From the NCBI GenBank assembly GCA_963281155.1, contig CAUJLY010000003.1, forward strand, positions 3,410,001-3,474,000: a stretch of 64,000 nt of DNA, in the 5' to 3' direction. Position 1 is the first letter of the stretch; every line of letters begins with the position of its first letter. Made by a program: the position numbers and the translations under genes. The notes beneath the pieces were generated by a model. That model saw only the letters and a program-made list of their open reading frames with translations, was not told where the DNA came from and did no database searches. Of the stretch, positions 11,384 through 22,674 are shown in pieces. Source of the DNA: Rhabditophanes sp. KR3021. Lineage: Eukaryota > Nematoda > Chromadorea > Rhabditida > Alloionematidae.

Positions 11384-12511
11384 ATGTTTATAACAAATTG
11401 TTTACTTTCATCGGCAAAAAGTGGAGCTATTAAAGTTACAAAATCGGTTCCACTGGGTTCTCAGTTAAACAAAGGTCCAAAGTAAGTATTGAATTTTTTA
11501 ATTTCATTAATATGCCTATCTTTCAGAACTTTTAAGGAAAAGGCTGATGAATTCATTCAATCAAATGTGGGGAAAAAACTTAAGCTGTATCTGCTTACTG
11601 GGACAATGATTTCGTATCCAATCGGTGCCTTGATTGCAAACGGGCCACTTATCAATCAAACATTTCCTTTGAGATACAATGTTGATTACAATATTGGTGA
11701 CAAATTAAAGACTCTTGTAAAAGAAGAATATGAACGATTTCTAGGGAAAGAAAATCGCATTCAAAAAGATGCCAATATCACTTATTCTGTTAATAAGAGC
11801 AGTGATATGATGGATTCAATCGGTAAATCGTCAATGTCAGTCAGATTTGGTGCTCACATTGCCTTGCCATTTTACACATCATTCAACAATTTGGAAGAAG
11901 CTTCTAAATATTGCAAAAGGAACTTTAAGACGATGAATTACTTGGGGAAAACGTTTTCAATAGATTGGGACAGTGAGTCAGGGCATAAGCTCCTTGAAGC
12001 AATGGTATTGACTGACAATGCAAAGCGATTCGTAATTACCAGAGATATGTATGCAAATGATGGTTATGAAGCATATGGAAATAGATCACTGTCATGGGCG
12101 ACCTGGACTGCTTTTTCATCTATATTCACATTCTGGGTTCATCAGAGATCAAAATTATGCAACGGCTCAGCATTGTCTTTTGCCATATGTTATCCACTAT
12201 TTTTGACATGTGCTTGGTTCTCCAATACCCAGTGGCATGATTTATATCGCTATATGCAAGACATACATGCAGATCACGAATCTTCTCACATTTCATTTGA
12301 TCACTGTGCAGGAGGCAAAGAATATTATTATAAAATGTTACAACGTAATCGTATTATAAGAGAATTTATGCCTAGTGGGAAGGAACTAATTTCGGCAGCT
12401 GGAAATATCCGAAGCGAGCGTACATCATTTATTACTCGATATGATTTACTAAAGGATGTTTCTAAAGAAGACGATGAATTGAAAGAAGTTGTTAGTGGTG
12501 ATACATGGTAA
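11384..12511 (+). CDS. TMEM177: TMEM177-like inner-membrane protein, copy 2
   Basis: Exons 11384..11481 and 11527..12511 (45-nt intron) encode 360 residues. The start lies two bases behind a TTTATTTAG acceptor, 141 nt after the stop of copy 1, as for a downstream gene of a nematode operon. Recognisable TMEM177 blocks are LTDNAKRFVITRDM, two hydrophobic spans around residues 225-265, GGKEYYYKMLQRNRI, PSGKELISAAGNI and the closing ITRYDLLKDV. The N terminus is basic and Ser-rich, compatible with a mitochondrial leader. The likely role, from the human protein, is COX2/COX20 maturation in the mitochondrial inner membrane. Confidence 0.75.
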
Positions 12512-12719
12512 TTAACAATTATAGGAAAATATAGAACTTTTTTGTTACACATCTTTGTTATTTTATTTAATATGATTTTATCAAATGTTGATTATTTTAT
12601 AATGTACTTTTTATTATCTTTCTGAATGCGTTATCAATACGCTCTTATATTTAATTTGTATTTAAAATCATTCTATAGCTCCTTTTAATACTTTAGACTA
12701 ATAATTAACTACTAAAATC

Positions 12720-13846
12720 ATGTCCTCAACGGCGATCGGCTTACTAGCCTGCACCGTTTCCTCGCTATTTTTCGGATCAATGTTTGTGCCTATAAAAAAA
12801 TTCGATGCAGGGAATGGTTTATTCACCCAATGGATAATGGGAATAACAATTTTGTTTGTTGGTTTCTTTACTAACTTTTATCATGGTCTGCCACCTTTCC
12901 AACCTTTGGCTATGTTGGGCGGTGTTTCTTGGACTATTGGAAATATCTTAGCAGTTCCAATCATTAGCTATATTGGACTAGGTAGGTACAGAATACAAAA
13001 TGAAATCTAGTGCTTTTTAGGGCAAGGGATGCTTGTGTGGGGAAGTGTGAACTGCGTTATTGGCTGGGCTTGCGGAAGATTTGGATTGTTTGATACAACT
13101 GCATCAATTCCTAATTCACCCGTTCTCAATTATATAGGTAATAATAAAAAAGGGTATTAAATATTTTTAATTGTCTTAATATTCCAGGTCTAATATTTGT
13201 TGTTATCGGTGGTATTTTATTTTCGAAGTTAAAATCCACAACAAGACTTAATCATTCAGATTCAACGGAGTCCTTTGGACCAGTTGAGGATGTTGACGAA
13301 GAATCAGCTCTTCTGAATGAAGCTGCAGCACAACATTCGCAAGCAACAATTGAAGATAAGACAAGTAAATTTACAATCATTGGAATTATTTTATCCGTTA
13401 TATCGGGGATATTTTACGGGTTGACTTTTGTGCCTGTCTCCTATATCCAAAAACATCCTTTAGATTTTCCTGGAGCTCCAACAGACGCTATAGCATTTGC
13501 TTTTTCACATTACTCGGGAATATTTATTACTTCAACTTTGATTATGATTGGATACATAATATTTTCCAAAAATAAGCCTGTTATAAACCATGAAATAATT
13601 TTGCCTTCCATGCTGACGGGTTTTATGTGGGCAGTCGCTCAATTGTCATGGTTTGTAGCCAACGATGCTCTAAGCCAAGCCATTACTTTTCCAATTATTA
13701 GCATGATTCCCGGAGTAATTGGAGCATGCTGGTCAGTTCTTTATTTCCAGGAAATTACCGGCACAGAGAATATAAAAATTCTGATGGCAGCTATCGGCAT
13801 AACATTGTTTGGGGCAATAATGGTGGGCCTTTCTAAAGATATTTAA
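12720..13846 (+). CDS. TMEM144: TMEM144-family drug/metabolite-type membrane transporter
   Basis: Exons 12720..12981, 13021..13137 and 13188..13846 (introns 39 and 50 nt) give 345 residues. Family hallmarks are the start GLLACTVSSLFFGSMFVPIK, the pair GGVSWTIGNILAVPII and GQGMLVWGSVNCVIGWACGR, and in the second half SGIFYGLTFVPVSYIQ, GFMWAVAQLSWFVAN and the end LFGAIMVGLS. About ten transmembrane helices in two halves are separated by a charged, Glu-rich loop near residues 155-190. TMEM144 belongs to the drug/metabolite transporter superfamily; the substrate is not established (carbohydrate transport is only predicted). Length matches the human protein (345). Confidence 0.92.
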
Positions 13847-14215
13847 TGTATAAAATGAACCATCTACAAAGTATTTTTAACTTAAAGCAATTTTCAATTG
13901 AAAATTTATAAATTGTAGTAAGCATAATCATTGAATCTACTTGATAAATAAAAATTCCTTTGAAGTATGTTTATGATACAGGTATTTAACCTACAATTGA
14001 TAATATTTTGTTAACTATGTAGATATTACAGACACACTATGATCAATATTGATAGTTTATTTTACGTAGGACGCATGTAGCTATAGATAAGTAATAAAAT
14101 ATGGTTTTGGATGTATATAAATGTTTGATTGTATATGTTTATTTTTGACGTCCATAATACTTTTTGTCCAATTGATTTTATTTGTGTCTAAATATTTTTT
14201 GTTTGCAATTGCAGA

Positions 14216-14527
14216 ATGACTGAATTGAATGAAAACAGTATCAATAAAGTTTTTCCTGTAGTCAAATGCCCGGATCATTTTCCAGCTAAAGTTATTTACA
14301 CTAGTAATGTGAATCTAAATATGCTTAATGTATCAAATTTCAATAATACATGTGCTTTTGATCAGTGCGTATCTATTAGCTTTATAGCTGGCATAATAGA
14401 AGGCAGAATGTTTGGAAAAGGCTTTACATCTGAAGATGGGTTTTATGTAATTTTAGAAAGTATTACTCAAGAGTTCTTCAACTCCATAACGAATTTATAT
14501 TTGAATATTGAATTTAGTTTTCATTAG
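14216..14527 (+). CDS. Orphan 103-residue protein
   Basis: A single ORF begins at an ATG one base after a TTGCAATTGCAG acceptor, which suggests either trans-splicing to a leader or a last exon. It is acidic and Asn-rich, with no signal peptide or membrane span; the core CVSISFIAGIIEG may form a helix. No family was recognised. It lies convergent with the SVOP-like gene, 254 nt away. It might be spurious, but its length and acceptor-proximal ATG argue for a gene. Confidence 0.4.
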   Translation: MTELNENSINKVFPVVKCPDHFPAKVIYTSNVNLNMLNVSNFNNTCAFDQCVSISFIAGIIEGRMFGKGFTSEDGFYVILESITQEFFNSITNLYLNIEFSFH

Positions 14528-14780
14528 TATCAATGTTTATTCTATGAAATGTTATAATAATATCAACTTTTATTCAGCGTTATTTTTGACAACTATGATA
14601 TGATAATTAATCAACAAAGCTGATTTAGATATATTTCTGATACTGATGAAAATTAAGCCTTTTTAATTTAAATGTAACAATGTAAAATATAGCGAAATTG
14701 TGTTTTACTCCTTGGTAAAAAAGACTGCTTCAATGGTTATCCTAAAATGAATGAAACATAGAGAACCATTAGTTATATAT

Positions 14781-17388
14781 CTAACGTACCGTCATTAGAC
14801 GGCCTTGTGTTTCAATGGGTAAGTTTAATGCTGCAATTGCACCTAATAATCCTCCTAGACCATAGACAGCAATTGGAATATAAATATTATGACCCCCTGC
14901 TACGACGGCTAAGAACGGTGTAATAATTGCGCCAATTCTAGCATTCGAACTTGCTGCTCCTAACCCAACAGCTCTCAGAGAAGTAGCATAAACCTCAGGT
15001 GTATAAACGTAAACGCATTGGAAAGCGCCGCTGATAAAAGCTCTTGCTACAAAAATGAAGAAAGTTACAAAGTTTCTGGACATGCAAAAATAGAGAAGGA
15101 ATGTGAATAATGAGAAAATTCCAAATTCTATTGCCATGGTTTTCTTTCGACCAAAGTATTCAATAATTACACAAGTAATAATTAAACCGGGGAATTCGGC
15201 GAACGTTGTTGATAATAAATCCATGTAATCATTTTGCGCCAATGGTTTACATCCTGTATCAGTGACATTTGTAGATTCAAAGCCATGGCATTCGTCATTT
15301 GATTGGAACAAAACAGTCGTAAATAATACGATGCCGTAATATGAAAAGGCATTAACCATCCAAATAAACCATAAAAGCAATGTGGTTTTCTTCAGCGTGG
15401 GTGTAAATAAATTGGACACATTTCCTCTATGCTCAGGGTTATTTGAAACGGTGGAAACTAAATTGCCAGTTAACATTGGTTTGGAGTTTTCGAAAGCAAC
15501 TCTCTGTAAAGTTTCAAGTGCCTCATCTTTCTTTCCAGCTGCCATTGAATATCGAGGTGATTCTGGGAGCCAAAAGCAAAATATTGTGAAAATCAACAAG
15601 GGAATCGACGATATGAAAAGAAGCCATCTCCATCCATAAGCTTCCATAAGGAAAAGTGCGAGTACAACTATAAAACAAAACAGAAACTTAAAAACAAATT
15701 TTTAATTGAAATAATAAATTTTCTCTTATCATTTTTGTAAGTTTAAAAAGTTTGGGCAATTTAAATCAAGTAAACTGTATAAGAATCTGTTCATCCACAT
15801 TATAATTATTTATTTATATTGCTATTATTGCACCCAATTATAAGAAATATAGTCATTTGTGCATCATAAAACTACTAAGAATTCCAAAATTGACTCGGAA
15901 ACTTGATCTTTCCTGATCCCGAAAAGGGTACCTATGATTCAGGAATGTTAAGTAGAATACTAAGTGACATAATAATCAAATATTTTGGTAAAATCTGGAT
16001 TAGTCTCAACCATTTTATTGGTTAGCAGTCTCAGGTTTTCCAAATACCAGATAAGTTCTCACCTATACTACTCCAAAAGGATATTATGTAATCACAATTC
16101 AAATCTTTAATCACGGGCAAGCAAGTCATAGAGCCCGTCTTGTTGGTTTGACATTGAATGACAATCCTGAAAACAAGACAGACAACTATGTTGAAAATCT
16201 AAGATGAGCAACTGTTCAAGAAAAATGTCTGCACTCAAATGCAAAGTAAGTTCTTCAATTAGATGAAGATGGTAAAATTAACGGCATTCATAAACCGATT
16301 GTTAGTGCAGCTCAATCCGTTGGAGTAGCAAATTCTACCATGAGGTATTGGATTAAAGTTTAGGGTATCCATAATGGGTTTAAATGGCACCATTTGGATT
16401 AGTTGTATGCTTTTATATTAATATTGCTTTTGTATTTGAATAAACTTTGCTTACCTTCAAACAATGCCCCAACTGCCCAGAAAGATTCAATTAGAATAAC
16501 ACATCTGGCTCGGTGAGCTGTTGGCAAAAACTCTGCATATCTAAAACAAGCGTTTTATAGTTATATTACAAAATGAAACTTACAAGACGATTCCCTGACT
16601 AACTCCTCCAATTCCCAGACCTGTGCAAAGTCTAAGCAACAACAATGTATGGAAATCAGGGGCTAACGAACTCAAAGCACCCATGCTAAATGTAACCAAT
16701 GCAGCAGCCATTAATCCTATGAATAATTGATTAAGTTTAAATTCAGCTTGGTTATTTATGCATAACCACATATTTTATACCTTTTTTCCGGCCGTAGGTA
16801 TCACAGATTTTGCCCCAAATTGTTGAGCTAAGCATCATTCCCACAAAAACACAAGTCGTTATCATTGCCTGTTCTACTGGAGTAATCCCCCATTCACAAT
16901 GGAGAGCGGGACTTAGAATGGACAATATCATCATTTCAGCGGAATCTGCCATCTTAATAAATTTAAATGAATAGAACAATTTAAATAACAATAAAGTTAC
17001 CCAAGCAAGACCTGTCAGGAGCGACAACTTAATTTGGAAGCGTCCAAACCCTAAAATTGAGTGAGTACATAAATATGAGTATAATAACACTTTAAAAAGT
17101 GTGTAAATGATAATCATACCTAATATCTCGATGGCCTCATCCACAGTAAAGTCTTGATGCTTAGAGGCATCCTTAGTTTCAATCTGATAGCTGTCACTGG
17201 ACATGTTAACTCCGTTGTCGCCTTCAATATTCTCGTACCGAACTGAGAATCCATCATGGCCAGATTTTAACCTATTAAATATAACATCTTGTTTATTTAG
17301 CAGTTATGAGGCTAAACGTACTGTTTAATGATATTTTTGGCTGTTAAATTTGAATAGGTATCAGTTAAATGAGACGCTTCCAGGACCT
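14781..17388 (-). CDS. SVOP: SVOP-like major facilitator transporter (first exon not found)
   Basis: Seven joined exons keep phase: 17322..17388, 17120..17271, 17001..17050, 16781..16952, 16584..16716, 16455..16540, 14781..15667. Blocks match synaptic-vesicle SV2-related protein: [121 protein letters not shown] and a final LPIETQGR. Expected fold is 12 membrane helices with a cytosolic N terminus. SVOP sits on synaptic vesicles; its substrate is unknown. Introns are 42-69 nt except 15668..16454 (787 nt), which carries a fossil HNH gene. The initiating exon lies upstream of 17388 and could not be fixed. An alternative 3' end by splicing at GTACGT (14790) is possible. Confidence 0.88.
16115..16400 (+). 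pseudogene. Fossil HNH/NUMOD homing-endonuclease-like gene in an intron
   Basis: Reading one frame from 16115 gives [18 protein letters not shown], then [16 protein letters not shown], a second stop, and [20 protein letters not shown] continuing [19 protein letters not shown]. This matches the order of HNH proteins with a NUMOD1 tail: HRLVA..NPENK, then a KTDN.VENL.WAT block (Trp changed to a stop here), and a helix-turn-helix ending in F-K-W. The segment carrying the catalytic His-Asn is deleted and three stops break the frame. It lies inside the 787-nt SVOP intron, antisense to the host. Confidence 0.6.
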
Positions 17389-17451
17389 CTGTAAGAAGGC
17401 ATTTAATATACTTAATATAAATTATTCAGTATTTTAGTTAAAATAGCAAGA

Positions 17452-17751
17452 ATGTCTACACATAGATATTGCTACAACTTCGCTGTCAAATGGGAATACG
17501 TCTTTGACAGAAAAGAAAGGGTCTTCCATAAGTTGGTCAGAGCAGGGAAGCCGTTAACGGTCATCAAAAAGACCTACCCCTCTAAAAAGATTGCTGAAAA
17601 TATTGAATGCTCGTCGTGATCAGATTACTAATTCTGACTTAGGCAAGACACCTCTACAATGTGTTAGCTACATGAATCCAGATAAGAATAGTCAAGTCGC
17701 CAAATTGATTTTAAAAGACTTTTCTGTACGCACACCATTGAATATGTTTTA
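17452..17751 (+). pseudogene. Ankyrin-repeat gene fragment with a frameshift
   Basis: An ATG at 17452 opens 55 codons (VFHKLVRAGKPLTVIKK) ending at a TGA. One base over, the text continues NARRDQITNSDLGKTPLQCV and VAKLILKDFSVRTPLNMF before a TAA. DLGKTPLQ plus the VAKLIL helix is an ankyrin-repeat unit, and LVRAGKPLTVIKK could be a preceding unit. One inserted base near 17612 would explain the break. It lies just upstream of the first recognised SVOP exon, on the opposite strand. It may be a gene relic or a very short gene damaged by one assembly error. Confidence 0.45.
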
Positions 17752-20535
17752 AATTATTAATTTACCTGTCAGAACACACTTATCGCCCATAACTTTTATT
17801 GGATAACTATTAAATAAAAAAATTATTTTTTTCGTTGTAACACTTTAATGAATCGAAAACATATAAAGTTTTGTGATAATAGCCACAATTTGTCTATCAT
17901 TAAGAAGCGATAAATATAAATGATAGTAATACAGTTGCACAAAAATATAAATACATGAAAATTATACACTACAACTCCCTCCGTCTCCTAGAATCTTTTT
18001 ACCAGATAAACAAGCGAGATAAAGAGAGTTGTATAATATTCACTGTTATTGTTTGTATGTATCTCTGATACGGCTTTCGACTCTCTGCTACTCCTTATGC
18101 CGCAACCCTAGCCTATGACCAAAAATTGAATTCTTAAAGTAAGCACAATTTCAATATAAAAACAAATGCATTTTGAGATGTATTATATGTGATGGTTGAA
18201 GAGAGTACATCCACATAATTTTCGCTGGTATGTAATAGCTTCAATTTATGTATGCAGATGAGGAAATTATAAGAATTATAGGAATATATAGAATACATTA
18301 AAATTATCATTTTTGTTGGATATAAAAAAGACATTTAATAATAATTGTCTTGAGGCTATATTTACAAATAATTTTAACAATTTTATGTTTTTGTTTTACT
18401 TTAATTATCTGAATTAGAGAGGTGAAATTGAAAATGTAAAAGGATGCCAATGAAAATGTTTAGGAATATCTTTGCTGAAATAAATTTATAAATTCATAAA
18501 TTATAAACAGAAAGTGTATGCTTGAACTTTAAGTATCTAATATACTTAATTTTTGATAAAATTATCTAACAAGAGTTGTAGTTATTTACATAGGCATATA
18601 TATTTGTAATTAATGAAATGCCAATATATCTTGCCGACCATTAAATCTATCCTTTTTTCTTTTGGATTCTTTTCAGGATATTTATACATTTTATTTAATG
18701 CAAAAAGTAAAGACTTTTTAAAGAACTAAAATATAAATGACACAAAATGAAACAAAAAAATATATTAAATACATAATTAATGTTTTTACCATAAGTATTC
18801 GGTGTTTTTTGGAATTGTAGATTAGATGTATTATGGTTGCAGAAACTTCTTCTGATTGTCAAAAAACGCAATTTAGAAGAAATGTGGTGAATCAAATATA
18901 ATGCACTTATTATATTTTTAATTATCGGTGTTATGATAAGCGTTCTTGCAGACTTTGGGATATCAAATCCTTTTTTTATTTAAAATTGAATTATTAATAG
19001 TATGAGTCTGCAATTCCTTTAATTATTGATACACCAATCTTTTACCTTGATGACCTGCACCGTTAAAATGAAGTTGTATAGTAGCTGTATATCAAGCTTT
19101 GAAAAACCTTCAACAGATAAACTATTTTGACATAAATTAGATTTGAACAATTAAATGGGATAGAATTTTTTAAATAAATAATTCCATCCGCTCATATCTC
19201 AATTGTAAGAGTAAAAAACAAAAGAAATTTATAAAAATTAAGAATATTATATCCTATTTAGCTCAATTACCTGTCTAACAATCAACACATCTTAACACGA
19301 AGGAATATATTTAGTATGTATGCATCTTCTTCAAGTTTACCTTGTCAAGCCATTATATTATATTTGGCCTTTAGTTAAATCTTGTAATCGCTTAATTTGG
19401 AGTGTTTTTGATATATTTAATTTATAACAACAAATACTTACTTGATATGATAGAAGAGTAATTTGTGGTGTTCGTAACAATTGATATCCAATCTGTTTAA
19501 TTTAAATAAGAATTTTTTTACCGCAATAGCTGTCTAACTCAGCTTCAATCATAACATTTTGACCAAGATATTCTGAGGTCATTGGTTAAAATACGGTTGG
19601 AATGAATTATTATTAAGTCTTTTTCTATCGACTTAGGTTTAAAGTATATGCTAGGCTTTTCATTTATTTGCGCTTTTGCTTTAAAATAAATACACGCAAT
19701 TCCAATAAGCCTTTTGATCACAGTGTTTCCCGCAAAATATAATGAACTACCTATTCTTTCATTGCAATTCTGTCATGCAAACACTTGCCTAATTAATAAT
19801 ATTTATAGCAAGTTGAGAACTTATTGTTGTTCCAAATATAAATCAGCATAGGATTTATCAGTTGTTTCAATATGTCTGAGTTATTAGCCCCCAAAACAAT
19901 TTAAAAGTACTTCACTTGTTTGAATAAAGCGATTATTAAATGTCTGTATCATATTTTATGCAGTGAGTTATTAAAAGGCACCTTTTACGTTTTTACTGTT
20001 GTACAATTTTGATTCATAAATTACTCGGTAATTCATATTAGTAATTTTTTAAATAAGATGTACACATTAAGTGTATCACCGTATACGGCCATTTTTTGAT
20101 TATTTTATTACAACTATCTTAGTCGTTGAGATTAAATAGGTTTAATGACCAATGCTTTGATTAAATAATTACCCATACATTTGAATGTCAAAGAAAATAA
20201 TTTTAAGAGCCTTTATTTGCTGTAATAATAATAATTTTTGATTACCATACAGTGCCAGTTTCTTACTTATGAAAAATGATATTGTAATAGGTAGACTGAT
20301 ATATATAAAAGGCTTTTTACTTTTATTCAAAACATATGTGCATTTGCGGGTATTATTTAGTACTAAACATTTTGCAAGGAATTTTGTATAGGCTTCATTG
20401 GTATTAAGTATATTGTTTCAGTGCAAAATTTACATTTTATTACGACAATATCTCAATTGTTTTTATTAATCAAACATTCCTGATTATTTCTAAACTAGAC
20501 ATTTAAATATTTATTTTTTACTTTCAGAAGTAAAC
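17752..20535. other. AT-rich intergenic region, no gene recognised
   Basis: No ORF has convincing composition and no RNA gene was seen. A stretch at about 17980-18120 is richer in G+C than its surroundings and may be a remnant of an older insertion. The right end (TTTTTTACTTTCAG at 20516-20527) is an acceptor immediately upstream of the next gene. Confidence 0.5.
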
Positions 20536-22674
20536 ATGAGTTCTAATAACCTTTATGTAGGACGAACTTCAATCGGCAATTTGAAGTATATTGTTGGGAA
20601 GAATTTTTCAGTTGAAGATATTAAAACAATTTTGGGTTCGTTATCGTCCCACAAAACAGGATCAAAATTAGATTTGGTTAGACGGCTTCAAAATTTTTTA
20701 TCTCAAGATACAACATCGAAAATTGCTGGTCGCCTGGTTGAAAATGTTGCTCTAAGAATGGGCATTGATTTAGTTAATTATGATCCATTTAGAATCACGA
20801 GCTTTCAGCCGCCTACGACTGTAATTAACCCTACTATGAATAAAATCGTTTATTTGAAAAATGAACAATTTTTATGCAAATGGACTGAAATATTAAATTT
20901 TGATCTTGTTCCTGCTCATCAGAGACCCACGTCAAAGGTTCAAATGAAGTTCAAAGTTGGGCCCAATTATGCTGATAGATTTGCCTGTAAAAACAAGAAA
21001 GCTGATGTTTCAATTATATTGCGTTGCTGTGCTATTGTCGACGGTGGAGTCCAGCCACTACAGCGAGATGATTATCCAATTGGCCTCTCTTTACATATTG
21101 GGTCTAGAAATTGCACAAGTGCATTGCCAAGAGAAATCGCTTATAGTTCTAGTGATGAAAAGAAGCGTGCCTCCATTCCAACTATTCTGAATGATTGCCT
21201 CTCAAAGGATATCATTAACGGCAGAGTCGAAGCGGAGTTATCAATGTCATTTCGAAGTGACGATAAGACTAAATCCAAAAAAAGATATGCAATGGCTGTG
21301 ATCTTGGGAGAGAAACGTTCAATTGGGGAGATACTAGATGAAATCATTTCACGCCCAAAAAGATCTATTGACGACTTTATGAAAGATCTTCACAACTTTA
21401 TGAATGCCGACGAAGACATTTTGTTGGAAAAGGCTACTATTTCTTTGGCCTCGTCCATTACAGCAACTAGGATAAAAATCCCTATTAGAGGAATCAATTG
21501 TAGCCATCTTTTGATTGATGACTTAACAGAGTATTTACAGACGAACGAAGAAACTGAAAAATGGGATTGCAAAATATGCAAAAAATCTATGAGGCCGGAT
21601 GAAATTATTATTGATCAATTTTATTCCGACTTGCTGTCTCGAAACAAAGCTGCAATGGAAGTGGATTTGAATAAAGATGCGAAAATCACAGTCACAAAAA
21701 GTCAAGATCATTCGTCGGGTGAAGAACTAAGCGATGATGAGAACATCAAAGAGGGATTTATAATTAAAAGGGTCTCGCCTAAAAAGAATTTAAATAAGGA
21801 AGTCATTGTTATTGGCGATAGTTCAGACGAGGAATCGACTGTTACACATTTATTGCAACCTGATGTTGCTCAACCTCCGTCTATCCAAAAATGTTTTTCA
21901 AATGTCGGAAATGGTTCCGAACACCAGTCAAATGTTCAAACTCCATTCATTCTACCTGCACCAATGTTTGACGCTTCTTCCATTCCACCACCACCAATCT
22001 TACAAGCCTCATTCAATCCACAGCAACCAAATTTTAAAGTTCCTTCTAATTCAAAAATGTTGCCAACCCTCGTTAACCCCCCATCATTTCATAGTTACAA
22101 TTCGCCTCCAAAATTACCTCAGAGGAGAACCATTCCCCATAATCCCATTCAATCTACACAAGCGGTAACAGAATTGAAGGCTGAAAGTGGTGATTCAGGA
22201 AGACGCTTTGCCAAAAAGAGACCGAATGGAAATACAAAGGAAATCGAATGTATCACATTAATTGATAGTAGTGATGATGAAAATAATAAGTCTCCTCCAT
22301 CTAAAAGGGCACCCCAACAAGAATTCATGGTAGACATAGTTTCTTCTATGGAAAATGTAGCTGATAAGAGTAATTTTAATGACTCAGTTGGTACTGCAAT
22401 TCCAACAGATGTAGCACCAATTGTATCTCCTCCATCAATTTCACATTTAATATCGTCTATGGAGTCGTTGAATAAAGAACCTCTTACTGCTTCACATAGA
22501 TTGACAAATCCCATTTTAATGCAAACTGAAGATAACGGAACATATTTGACTGAAAGCCAAAAAAGAGGCATTGAATCAGATTCCTTTCTTAAAGATAAGC
22601 CAGAAGAACAAATGGATGACAGTGACTTAATTTTGGCTTATTACCTAAACAAAGGGCAAATCAGGCACTTCTAA
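20536..22674 (+). CDS. PIAS/Siz-type SUMO E3 ligase (GEI-17-like)
   Basis: A single exon of 712 residues starts eight bases after a TTTCAG acceptor, so the mRNA is probably trans-spliced. In order: a SAP-like region (residues about 20-60, TILGSLSSHKTGSKLDLVRR), a PINIT-like domain (about 95-260), an SP-RING (about 300-370) and a disordered Pro/Ser-rich tail with two acidic SUMO-interaction-like motifs (EVIVIGDSSDEES and ECITLIDSSDDE). The SP-RING keeps the zinc set Cys-x-His (NCSHL) and Cys-x2-Cys (CKIC) with the YLQTNEETEKWDC line, but the usual Cys-Phe after His is Ile-Asp and the first CP motif is missing, so it is divergent. Expected role: nuclear SUMO ligation with Ubc9. PIAS proteins normally have introns, so a single exon is notable. 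Confidence 0.88.
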   Translation: MSSNNLYVGRTSIGNLKYIVGKNFSVEDIKTILGSLSSHKTGSKLDLVRRLQNFLSQDTTSKIAGRLVENVALRMGIDLVNYDPFRITSFQPPTTVINPTMNKIVYLKNEQFLCKWTEILNFDLVPAHQRPTSKVQMKFKVGPNYADRFACKNKKADVSIILRCCAIVDGGVQPLQRDDYPIGLSLHIGSRNCTSALPREIAYSSSDEKKRASIPTILNDCLSKDIINGRVEAELSMSFRSDDKTKSKKRYAMAVILGEKRSIGEILDEIISRPKRSIDDFMKDLHNFMNADEDILLEKATISLASSITATRIKIPIRGINCSHLLIDDLTEYLQTNEETEKWDCKICKKSMRPDEIIIDQFYSDLLSRNKAAMEVDLNKDAKITVTKSQDHSSGEELSDDENIKEGFIIKRVSPKKNLNKEVIVIGDSSDEESTVTHLLQPDVAQPPSIQKCFSNVGNGSEHQSNVQTPFILPAPMFDASSIPPPPILQASFNPQQPNFKVPSNSKMLPTLVNPPSFHSYNSPPKLPQRRTIPHNPIQSTQAVTELKAESGDSGRRFAKKRPNGNTKEIECITLIDSSDDENNKSPPSKRAPQQEFMVDIVSSMENVADKSNFNDSVGTAIPTDVAPIVSPPSISHLISSMESLNKEPLTASHRLTNPILMQTEDNGTYLTESQKRGIESDSFLKDKPEEQMDDSDLILAYYLNKGQIRHF

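Noticed and set aside
21806..22168. Plus-strand ORF of 120 codons within the PIAS coding exon
   Set aside because: Out-of-frame shadow of the low-complexity Pro/Ser tail of the real gene.
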